Source of the DNA: Flavobacteriales bacterium 33_180_T64
Lineage (GTDB): Bacteria; Bacteroidota; Bacteroidia; Flavobacteriales; Flavobacteriaceae
Length of the DNA: 62,496 bases
Direction of reading: 5' to 3'
Assembly (NCBI GenBank): GCA_002162685.1
Contig: MAAQ01000003.1
Span: 1 to 62,496 of the forward strand
Made by a program: the position numbers and the translations under genes. Below are positions 51,728 to 59,854 of this stretch, piece by piece; position 1 is the stretch's first letter; the number at the start of each line of letters is the position of its first letter. The notes under the pieces were generated by a model. The model was not told where the DNA came from and searched no databases. It saw nothing but the letters and a program-made list of their open reading frames with translations.

Positions 51728-54700
51728 ATGGCAAGAAGACAAGATAAGAATACAGTACAGAGATTTAGCAAAATCTCAATTGGATTAGCATCTCCAGAAT
51801 CTGTTTTAGGAGCATCTCGTGGAGAAGTTTTAAAACCAGAAACTATTAATTATCGAACACATAAACCAGAAAGAGATGGTTTATTCTGTGAGCGTATTTT
51901 TGGTCCTGTAAAGGATTTTGAATGTGCTTGTGGTAAATACAAAAGAATACGTTATAAAGGTATTGTTTGTGACCGTTGTGGTGTTGAAGTAACAGAAAAG
52001 AAAGTACGTCGTGATCGCGTAGGACACATCAATCTTGTTGTGCCTGTTGCTCATATCTGGTACTTCCGTTCTCTACCAAATAAAATTGGATACTTACTTG
52101 GTTTACCGTCTAAGCGTTTAGATATGATTATCTACTACGAAAGATATGTAGTAATCCAACCAGGTGAAGCAAAAAATGCCGAAGGAGAACCAGTACAAAA
52201 AATGGACTTCTTAACTGAAGAAGAGTATCTAAATATTATGGAAACTCTTCCGCAAGAAAATAGACACTTAGATGATACAGACCCAAATAAGTTTATCGCT
52301 AAAATGGGAGCTGAATGTTTAATCGAATTATTATCAAGAATCGATTTAAACGAATTGTCATTTGAACTGCGTCATAAAGCAAATACAGAAACATCTAAGC
52401 AACGTAAGACAGAAGCCTTAAAGCGTTTACAAGTTGTTGAAGCATTTAGAGATTCTAATGCAAATAGAGAGAATAAGCCAGAATGGATGATCATGAAGGC
52501 TATTCCAATCATTCCACCAGAATTAAGACCATTAGTGCCTTTAGATGGTGGACGTTTTGCAACATCAGATTTGAATGACCTTTATCGTCGTGTTATTATT
52601 CGTAACAATCGTTTAAAGCGTTTAGTTGAAATTAAAGCACCTGAAGTCATTCTTCGTAATGAAAAACGTATGTTACAAGAATCTGTAGATTCATTATTTG
52701 ATAACACACGTAAAGCTTCTGCTGTAAAAACAGATTCTAACAGACCTTTAAAATCATTATCCGATTCATTAAAAGGTAAGCAAGGACGTTTCCGTCAAAA
52801 CTTACTTGGTAAACGTGTTGATTACTCTGCACGTTCAGTAATTGTTGTTGGACCAGAATTAAAATTATTTGAATGTGGATTGCCAAAAAATATGGCAGCA
52901 GAACTTTACAAACCTTTTATTATTAGAAAACTAATTGAAAGAGGTATTGTAAAAACTGTAAAATCTGCAAAGAAAATTATAGATAGAAAAGAGCCTGTAG
53001 TTTGGGATATCTTAGAGAATGTTCTTAAAGGACATCCTGTATTACTAAACCGTGCTCCTACATTACACAGACTTGGTATTCAAGCTTTCCAACCAAAATT
53101 AATTGAAGGGAAAGCAATTCAGTTACACCCATTAGTGTGTACTGCATTTAATGCCGATTTTGATGGTGATCAGATGGCTGTACATTTACCGTTAGGGCCA
53201 GAAGCTATTTTAGAAGCACAACTATTAATGTTAGCTTCTCATAATATCTTAAACCCAGCTAATGGTTCTCCAGTAACTGTACCATCTCAAGATATGGTAC
53301 TTGGGCTTTACTATATGACTAAGCACCGTAAAACTGATAAGAATTACAAAGTTATAGGTGAAGGCTTAACATTTTACTCTCCTCAAGAAGTAACAATTGC
53401 TTATAATGAGAAGAAAGTAGAATTAAATGCAGGTATCAAAGTAAGAACTCAAGATTTTAATGAAGAAGGTGAGTTAACAACCCAAATTATTGAAACTACT
53501 GTTGGTCGTGTACTTTTTAATGAAGAAGTTCCTGAAGCAGCAGGATATATAAATGAGGTATTAACTAAAAAATCTTTAAGAGATATTATTCATGGTATCT
53601 TAAAAGCAACTAGTGTACCAGAAACAGCTGCTTTCTTAGATGAAATTAAAACATTAGGATATAAGTTTGCATTCCAAGGTGGTCTATCTTTTAGTTTAGG
53701 TGATATTATTATTCCTGCTGAAAAACAAGGTATGATTGACAAAGCTAATGGCTTAGTTGATGGTATTAAGGGGAACTATAACATGGGACTTATTACTAAT
53801 AATGAACGTTATAACCAAGTTATTGATATTTGGACATCTACAAATGCTGAATTAACCGAGTTGTCTATGAAGCGTATTCGCGAAGATCAACAAGGATTTA
53901 ACTCGGTGTTTATGATGCTTGATTCTGGAGCTCGTGGATCTAAAGAACAGATTCGTCAGTTAACAGGTATGCGTGGATTAATGGCGAAACCAAAAAAATC
54001 TAATGCTGGTGGTGGAGAAATTATTGAGAATCCAATTCTTTCGAACTTTAAGGAAGGGCTTTCAATTTTAGAATACTTTATCTCTACTCACGGTGCTCGT
54101 AAAGGTCTTGCCGATACAGCACTTAAAACTGCCGATGCAGGTTACTTAACTCGTCGTTTAGTTGATGTATCTCAAGATGTTATTATCTATACTGAAGATT
54201 GTGGTACACTAAGAGGTATTGAAGTTACTCCTTTAAAGAAAAATGAAGAAGTAATTGAAACTTTAGAAGCTAGAATTGTTGGTCGTACATCATTAAATGA
54301 TGTTTATAACCCTCTTACCGAAGAGTTATTGATTGAAGCAGGTGGTCATATCGATGATGCTGTTGCTAAACGTATTCAAGCGTCTCCACTAGATGCTATC
54401 GAAGTACGTTCGGCATTAACTTGTGAAGCTAAAAAAGGAATTTGTTCTAAGTGTTATGGTCGTAATTTAGCGACTGGTAAAATGGTTCAAAGAGGTGAAG
54501 CTGTTGGTGTAGTTGCTGCACAATCAATTGGTGAACCAGGTACACAGCTTACACTTCGTACATTCCACGTAGGTGGTATTGCAGGTAACATTTCTGAAGA
54601 AAATAAATTAACAGTTAAATTTGATGGTGTTGCAGAAATTGAAGACCTTAAAACTGTTAAGAGTACTGATAATGATGGAAAAGAAGTTGATGTCGTTATT

Positions 54701-56029
54701 TCTAGAACTTCAGAATTAAAATTAGTAGATGCTAAAACGGGTATCACATTAAGTACTAATAATATTCCTTACGGATCTTACATCTATGTGAAACCAGGTG
54801 ATAAAGTGAAAACTGGAGATGTTATTTGTCAATGGGATCCATATAACGGTGTGATTATTTCAGAATTTGCTGGTAAAGTAAAGTATGAAAACATTGAACA
54901 AGGTATTACTTATCAAGTAGAAATTGATGAACAAACTGGTTTCCAGGAGAAAGTGATTTCTGAATCTAGAAACAAGAAGTTAATTCCTACACTTCATATT
55001 GAAAATTCAAAAGGGGAAACAATGCGTTCTTATAATTTACCAGTTGGAGCACACCTTATGATTGATGATGGAGAGAAAATTAAGGTTGGTAAAATCTTAG
55101 TGAAAATTCCTCGTAAATCAGCTAAAGCAGGTGATATTACTGGAGGTTTACCTCGTGTAACAGAATTGTTTGAAGCACGTAATCCTTCAAATCCAGCAGT
55201 AGTAAGTGCTATTGATGGTGTGGTATCTTTTGGGAAAATTAAAAGAGGTAATCGCGAGATTATTATTGAATCTAAAACAGGTGATATCAAAAAGTACTTA
55301 GTTAAATTATCTAATCAAATTCTTGTACAAGAAAATGATTATGTAAAAGCTGGGATGCCTTTATCTGATGGATCTATTACACCTAACGATATTTTAAATA
55401 TCAAAGGGCCTGCTGCTGTACAGCAATACTTAGTGAATGAAGTACAAGAAGTATATCGTTTGCAAGGTGTGAAGATTAATGATAAGCACTTTGAGGTTGT
55501 TGTAAGACAGATGATGCGTAAAGTTAGAATCGTAGATTCTGGCGATACGATTTTCTTAGAAAACCAATTAGTTCATAAATCAGATTTCATAGAAGAGAAT
55601 GATAAAATTTTCGGAATGAAAGTGGTTGAAGAAGTAGGAGATTCTCAAAATTTAAAAGCTGGTCAAATCTTATCATCTAGAGAATTAAGAGACGAAAACT
55701 CAATATTGCGTAGAGAAGATAAAGCATTAGTTACTGCTAGAGATGTGCAGCCAGCAACTGCAACTCCAATCTTACAAGGTATTACTAGAGCATCATTACA
55801 AACGAAATCATTTATCTCTGCAGCATCATTCCAAGAAACAACTAAAGTTCTTAATGAAGCCGCTGTAAATGCTAAAGTTGATGATCTTGAAGGATTAAAA
55901 GAGAATGTAATTGTTGGTCATAGAATTCCAGCTGGAACAGGTGTTAGAAAATTTGAAAACATCATTGTAGGTTCTAAGGAAGAGTTTAATGAGATGATGA
56001 AAGTAAAAGAAGAAATGAATTATAATTAA
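51728..56029 (+). CDS. rpoC: RNA polymerase subunit beta'
   Basis: 1433 residues, full length. Zinc-binding N-terminal Cys cluster ([20 protein letters not shown]), catalytic loop NADFDGDQM at 475-483 with the three Asp binding the active Mg, second Cys cluster ([13 protein letters not shown]), and a conserved C-terminus. It forms the enzyme with beta, alpha and omega. Hairpins at 56041 and 56126 follow the stop. Confidence 0.99.
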   Translation: MARRQDKNTVQRFSKISIGLASPESVLGASRGEVLKPETINYRTHKPERDGLFCERIFGPVKDFECACGKYKRIRYKGIVCDRCGVEVTEKKVRRDRVGHINLVVPVAHIWYFRSLPNKIGYLLGLPSKRLDMIIYYERYVVIQPGEAKNAEGEPVQKMDFLTEEEYLNIMETLPQENRHLDDTDPNKFIAKMGAECLIELLSRIDLNELSFELRHKANTETSKQRKTEALKRLQVVEAFRDSNANRENKPEWMIMKAIPIIPPELRPLVPLDGGRFATSDLNDLYRRVIIRNNRLKRLVEIKAPEVILRNEKRMLQESVDSLFDNTRKASAVKTDSNRPLKSLSDSLKGKQGRFRQNLLGKRVDYSARSVIVVGPELKLFECGLPKNMAAELYKPFIIRKLIERGIVKTVKSAKKIIDRKEPVVWDILENVLKGHPVLLNRAPTLHRLGIQAFQPKLIEGKAIQLHPLVCTAFNADFDGDQMAVHLPLGPEAILEAQLLMLASHNILNPANGSPVTVPSQDMVLGLYYMTKHRKTDKNYKVIGEGLTFYSPQEVTIAYNEKKVELNAGIKVRTQDFNEEGELTTQIIETTVGRVLFNEEVPEAAGYINEVLTKKSLRDIIHGILKATSVPETAAFLDEIKTLGYKFAFQGGLSFSLGDIIIPAEKQGMIDKANGLVDGIKGNYNMGLITNNERYNQVIDIWTSTNAELTELSMKRIREDQQGFNSVFMMLDSGARGSKEQIRQLTGMRGLMAKPKKSNAGGGEIIENPILSNFKEGLSILEYFISTHGARKGLADTALKTADAGYLTRRLVDVSQDVIIYTEDCGTLRGIEVTPLKKNEEVIETLEARIVGRTSLNDVYNPLTEELLIEAGGHIDDAVAKRIQASPLDAIEVRSALTCEAKKGICSKCYGRNLATGKMVQRGEAVGVVAAQSIGEPGTQLTLRTFHVGGIAGNISEENKLTVKFDGVAEIEDLKTVKSTDNDGKEVDVVISRTSELKLVDAKTGITLSTNNIPYGSYIYVKPGDKVKTGDVICQWDPYNGVIISEFAGKVKYENIEQGITYQVEIDEQTGFQEKVISESRNKKLIPTLHIENSKGETMRSYNLPVGAHLMIDDGEKIKVGKILVKIPRKSAKAGDITGGLPRVTELFEARNPSNPAVVSAIDGVVSFGKIKRGNREIIIESKTGDIKKYLVKLSNQILVQENDYVKAGMPLSDGSITPNDILNIKGPAAVQQYLVNEVQEVYRLQGVKINDKHFEVVVRQMMRKVRIVDSGDTIFLENQLVHKSDFIEENDKIFGMKVVEEVGDSQNLKAGQILSSRELRDENSILRREDKALVTARDVQPATATPILQGITRASLQTKSFISAASFQETTKVLNEAAVNAKVDDLEGLKENVIVGHRIPAGTGVRKFENIIVGSKEEFNEMMKVKEEMNYN

Positions 56030-56040
56030 ATGAGATTATA

Positions 56041-56060
56041 AACTCTGTGTATACAGAGTT
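56041..56060 (+). terminator. Hairpin just after rpoC
   Basis: AACTCTGT-GTAT-ACAGAGTT, an 8-bp perfect stem 11 bases after the stop codon, with no T tract. Possibly a 3'-end protecting or processing hairpin. Confidence 0.5.
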
Positions 56061-56075
56061 GGTAAATCAAATTTG

Positions 56076-56099
56076 TTCTGAACTTGTTTCGGGATCTCA
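56076..56099. repeat. Fragment of a common intergenic repeat
   Basis: TTCTGAACTTGTTTCGGGAT and the next TCTC resemble the motif CTGAACTTGTTTCAGGATCTC that I associate with dispersed intergenic repeats in flavobacterial genomes. Only one copy lies in this window, so repetitiveness is not shown here. Confidence 0.4.
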
Positions 56100-56125
56100 A
56101 AAGAGAATAAATTCTAAATAGAAAT

Positions 56126-56154
56126 AAAATCCCGTGACAAGCGGGATTTTATTT
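56126..56154 (+). terminator. Rho-independent terminator after rpoC
   Basis: Stem AAAATCCCG/CGGGATTTT (9 bp), 7-base loop, A/T flanks. It should end the long rplK-rpoC transcript. Confidence 0.8.
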
Positions 56155-56184
56155 TCAGTATAATAACATTTAAAAACAAAGGGC

Positions 56185-56499
56185 ATGGCAGAAGACAATA
56201 AAAACAAAAAACCAGGAATAAATATAGAACTAGATGAGAAAATTGCAGAAGGAACTTATTCTAATCTTGCAATTATAAATCATTCAGTTTCAGAATTTGT
56301 AATCGATTTTGTGAGTATTATGCCTGGAACTCCTAAGAGTAAAGTAAAGTCCAGAATTATTTTAACACCGCAGCATGCAAAGCGTTTATTGAAAGCATTA
56401 GGTGATAATATTAAACGATTTGAACAAGCTCATGGAGAAATTAAAGATTATGAGCAACCACCAATACCATTAAATTTTGGACCAACGGGTCAAGCTTAA
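56185..56499 (+). CDS. DUF3467 family protein
   Basis: 104 residues: LDEKIAEGTYSNLAIINHSV, FVIDFVSIMPGTPKSKVKSR, LTPQHAKRLLKALGDNIKRF are the family blocks. DUF3467 is a small protein of unknown function found just after rpoC in many Bacteroidetes, which suggests a transcription- or translation-related role (inference). It has its own terminator. Confidence 0.93.
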   Translation: MAEDNKNKKPGINIELDEKIAEGTYSNLAIINHSVSEFVIDFVSIMPGTPKSKVKSRIILTPQHAKRLLKALGDNIKRFEQAHGEIKDYEQPPIPLNFGPTGQA

Positions 56500-56502
56500 A
56501 AT

Positions 56503-56535
56503 AAAAAAGCCTTTGAATTATTCAAAGGCTTTTTT
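56503..56535 (+). terminator. Rho-independent terminator of DUF3467 gene
   Basis: AAAAAAGCCTTTGAA/TTCAAAGGCTTTTTT: a long perfect stem with a short loop and T tail. Confidence 0.9.
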
Positions 56536-56748
56536 ATATAATAAATTTTAACTATTACTATTTTTTTATTGATCTTTTTTTTGAATGCTGTTTAAAAACA
56601 CACGTTTTTAGATGACTATTTTATGCCATATATTTTATTTAGAATACATTTCCTTACCAAAGAGCAACAATCTAGCTTAAATCGTATTATTTCGATTATT
56701 TGATATTGATACTTCTGCAGTATCATAATTTTGCATAACAAAAATTAG

Positions 56749-56976
56749 CTAAGCAACTTCTTGGTTTACATAAAATTGTAAAGCTCCAGACGGGCATTTT
56801 TTAACTTGTTTGATGATTTTTTTGGTTGATGCACCATCTAGATCTATCCATGGAATAACAGATTGTCTAAACACATTGGAAAGTCCTTTTGCACAACGCT
56901 CAGCGTTTATGCATTTACACGGGTTGTAAGTAACAGTAATATCATTATTACTGAAAACATTGGGATTAGTTTTCAT
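56749..56976 (-). CDS. YjdI-type (4Fe-4S) mono-cluster protein
   Basis: 75 residues with the Cys arrangement of the Fer4_19/YjdI family: YNPCKCINAERCAKGL (three Cys: 20, 22 and 28) and KKCPSGALQFYV (fourth). The motif PCKCxxxxxC and CPSGAL hold one iron-sulfur cluster. Family members are small redox proteins of unclear partner. The upstream 144 bases to prfC contain no repeat. Confidence 0.88.
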   Translation of the reverse strand: MKTNPNVFSNNDITVTYNPCKCINAERCAKGLSNVFRQSVIPWIDLDGASTKKIIKQVKKCPSGALQFYVNQEVA

Positions 56977-57120
56977 GAGTAGATCAATTTTTGGGGTTTA
57001 ATCTATATTTAATTTAGACAACTTTTACGTTTTTATTGCCTGTTTATCGATTAAATGTACAAAAACATCGATTAAAAACAAAATTATTCTAAGATTTTAG
57101 ATGAATAACATCAATTAGAC

Positions 57121-58710
57121 TTAATTAAATTCTGAAGTTAAATGAAATATAATGCTTGGATATTTTTGTTGTGTCATCTGTAATGAAAATGCAGAATCTG
57201 CTAAAAACACAAGTTGTCCACGTTTATCCTTTGCTAAAAAACGTTGTTTTACTCTTACGAATTCTTTATATTCTTCACTTTTTATATCATCACTTTCTAT
57301 CCAACATGCCTTGTGTACATTTAGATTTTCATAAGTACACTTTGCGCCATATTCATGTTCTAATCTGTATTGTATAACTTCATATTGAAGTGCTCCAACA
57401 GTTCCAATAATTTTTCTTCCGTTAAGTTCTAAGGTGAATAATTGAGCAACACCTTCATCCATAAGTTGATCAATCCCTTTAAATAATTGCTTAGATTTTA
57501 AAGGATCTGCATTATTTATATATCTAAAATGTTCTGGAGAGAAACTAGGTATGCCTTTGTAATTTAAAATTTCACCTTCAGTTAAAGTATCTCCAATTTT
57601 AAAATTTCCTGTGTCTTGTAATCCAACAATATCTCCAGGGTAAGAAATATCTACAATTTCTTTCTTTTCTGCAAAGAAGGCATTCGGGCTCGAAAACTTT
57701 AATTTCTTATTATGTCTTACATGTAGGTAAGGTGCATTCCTCTTAAATTCACCAGAAACTATCTTTATAAAAGCCAAACGATTTCTATGGTTTGGATCCA
57801 TGTTGGCATGAATCTTAAAGACAAAACCAGAAAACTTATCTTCTTCAGGTTTAACTAATCTTTCTTCACTATGTTTCGGTCTAGGCTTAGGGGCAATTTC
57901 TACAAAACAATCTAAAAGCTCTCGAACTCCAAAGTTATTAAGAGCCGAACCAAAAAATACAGGTTGTAATTCGCTATTTAAATATTTATCCTTATCAAAT
58001 TGTGGATATATGCCTTCTACAAGTTCAATTTCTTCTCTTAGAGTTTGAGCGGCTTTATCTCCAATTAATTGGTCTAGTTCTGAAGAAGATAAATCGTTAA
58101 TTTCTATAGTCTCTTCTATATCTTTTCTACTATTACCACTAAAAAGATTAATATTTTTCTCCCATAAGTTATAAATTCCTTTAAAGTCATATCCCATTCC
58201 GATTGGAAAACTAAGTGGAACAACTTTTAGACCTAATTTTTGTTCAATTTCATCTAATAAATCAAAGGCATCTTTACCTTCACGATCCATTTTATTAATA
58301 AAAACGATCATTGGGATGTTTCGCATTCTACAGACTTCGACAAGTTTCTCAGTTTGCTCCTCAACACCCTTGGCAACGTCAACTACTACAATTACACTAT
58401 CTACAGCAGTAAGTGTCCTAAAAGTGTCTTCAGCAAAATCCTTATGACCAGGTGTGTCAAGAATATTAATTTTTATACCATCATACTCAAAGGCTAAAAC
58501 AGATGTAGCAACAGATATACCACGCTGTCGCTCTATTTCCATAAAGTCACTAGTAGCTCCTTTTTTTATTTTATTGCTCTTTACAGCACCTGCTTCTTGA
58601 ATGGCTCCACCAAATAAAAGTAACTTTTCTGTTAAAGTTGTTTTTCCTGCATCTGGATGCGATATAATACCAAAGGTTCGTCTTCTATTTATTTCTTCAA
58701 GAAATGCCAT
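57121..58710 (-). CDS. prfC: Peptide chain release factor 3
   Basis: 529 residues from the ATG at 58710 (MAFLEEINRRRTFGIISHPD); the longer open frame upstream would precede the promoter box and is not used. G1 SHPDAGKTTLTEKLLLFGGA, G2 RQRGISVATSV, G3 DTPGHKDF, G4 NKMDREG, then domains II and III. RF3 recycles RF1/RF2 after peptide release. Residues IEETIEINDLSSSELDQLIG form a slightly different insert. Monocistronic by position. Confidence 0.96.
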   Translation of the reverse strand: MAFLEEINRRRTFGIISHPDAGKTTLTEKLLLFGGAIQEAGAVKSNKIKKGATSDFMEIERQRGISVATSVLAFEYDGIKINILDTPGHKDFAEDTFRTLTAVDSVIVVVDVAKGVEEQTEKLVEVCRMRNIPMIVFINKMDREGKDAFDLLDEIEQKLGLKVVPLSFPIGMGYDFKGIYNLWEKNINLFSGNSRKDIEETIEINDLSSSELDQLIGDKAAQTLREEIELVEGIYPQFDKDKYLNSELQPVFFGSALNNFGVRELLDCFVEIAPKPRPKHSEERLVKPEEDKFSGFVFKIHANMDPNHRNRLAFIKIVSGEFKRNAPYLHVRHNKKLKFSSPNAFFAEKKEIVDISYPGDIVGLQDTGNFKIGDTLTEGEILNYKGIPSFSPEHFRYINNADPLKSKQLFKGIDQLMDEGVAQLFTLELNGRKIIGTVGALQYEVIQYRLEHEYGAKCTYENLNVHKACWIESDDIKSEEYKEFVRVKQRFLAKDKRGQLVFLADSAFSLQMTQQKYPSIIFHLTSEFN

Positions 58711-58725
58711 AACTACAAATTTTGG

Positions 58726-58733
58726 CAAATATA
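58726..58733 (-). promoter_or_regulatory. -7 box for prfC
   Basis: On the reverse strand TATATTTG, an exact TAnnTTTG match, 15 bases upstream of the prfC ATG. Confidence 0.6.
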
Positions 58734-58841
58734 GGACTTGTAAAGTATGTTCAGAACAAAAACACATATTTATAAGGGGTGTTTTATTAAAATTGATTAT
58801 TTTAATTTTTTTAATTGTAAAAACAAACCTTGACTTAGCCT

Positions 58842-59591
58842 ATGATCAATTTTTCCTTAGAGAACATATTATCAATATTTACTGATTCTAATACAGAATC
58901 GATCAATGAATGCAATTATTTAAATTTGATTAATCAATATGTAGACCTAGCTAAACCTGATTTTTTAGCAGTTTTGAATGTGAAATCTAGTGTTCCTATT
59001 ATTTTTCAGAAAAATTATAATTTGAAATTTCCTTTAGGAAAAGAAGGGACAGTACAGGATATTTTTGATGGAATAGATGAGTCAACTAAGGAGAAAATTC
59101 TTGAAGCGGATACAAAAGTTGTAAATTTTGCTTTTAAGAATAATTTACAGCCTATAACATGCACATATTATATGAGATTCAATTCTGAGTTGTCTCTTCA
59201 TAAAAAAAGTGCCCTATTAAGAAATGTTACAGTCTTAACTACCGATAAAGAGAATAAACCGCATTTAGTTTTAGCTTGTGTGTTTGATGTTTCCCATTTA
59301 AATGGTTCACAGGATATTACTCAAATTGATATTAAGAATTATATTGATTGTAAGAATTGTTTAACTCCTGAATTAGAAGCTTTAAAAAAAGAATTGGTTT
59401 CAATTTTTTCGTCTAAAATGCATTTGACAAAAAGAGAAGAGCAAATTTTAAAATTAATATCAGAAGGCAATACAAGTGCACAAATAGCCGAAAATTTAAA
59501 AATTGCTGTGACTACAGTAAATACCCATCGGCAAAATTTAATTAAAAAAAATAACGTCTCCAATACTTCTGCACTACTAAACACCATTTAA
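58842..59591 (+). CDS. LuxR-type transcriptional regulator with PAS-like N-terminus
   Basis: 249 residues: a sensory-looking N-terminal region (about 1-165: DFLAVLNVKSSVPIIFQKNY, PITCTYYMRFNSELSLHKKS, VLTTDKENKPHLVLACVFDV; alpha/beta like PAS) and a C-terminal LuxR HTH (about 190-249: LTKREEQILKLISEGNTSAQ, then IAENLKIAVTTVNTHRQNLI). No receiver domain or phospho-acceptor is visible, so it is not a two-component regulator. It lies 263 bases before the giant surface-protein gene on the same strand; regulation of it is possible but unproven. A terminator follows directly. Confidence 0.87.
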   Translation: MINFSLENILSIFTDSNTESINECNYLNLINQYVDLAKPDFLAVLNVKSSVPIIFQKNYNLKFPLGKEGTVQDIFDGIDESTKEKILEADTKVVNFAFKNNLQPITCTYYMRFNSELSLHKKSALLRNVTVLTTDKENKPHLVLACVFDVSHLNGSQDITQIDIKNYIDCKNCLTPELEALKKELVSIFSSKMHLTKREEQILKLISEGNTSAQIAENLKIAVTTVNTHRQNLIKKNNVSNTSALLNTI

Positions 59592-59592
59592 T

Positions 59593-59617
59593 ATACTGAT
59601 AATTCAGTATTTTTTTA
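59593..59617 (+). terminator. Rho-independent terminator
   Basis: ATACTGA-TAAT-TCAGTAT followed by seven T, overlapping the end of the LuxR gene. Confidence 0.85.
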
Positions 59618-59854
59618 GGGCAATATTTTTAATTCAACTTTTTTTAACCAAAATGTTAATAAAGTTTTGCTTTTAAGAAAAAAAAAACAGAACTTCGCGC
59701 TTAATCGTCAAAATCAAGTACTTAGTCGACTATTTAGATTGAGTATTTAATAGTATTTAGCATTCAATTGTTAATAAGACTAGTATTATGATGGTTAAAA
59801 TAGCTATTAAACAAAGTTACTTTTATTAAAGTATAATAATTTACCTACCAAAAT

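Noticed and set aside
54487-55290. Reverse-strand frames inside rpoC
   Set aside because: Shadow frames of a conserved coding region with no ribosome site or homology.
58711-58767. Longer start of prfC
   Set aside because: The extra 19 codons lie upstream of and across the TATATTTG box and are not part of RF3 proteins.
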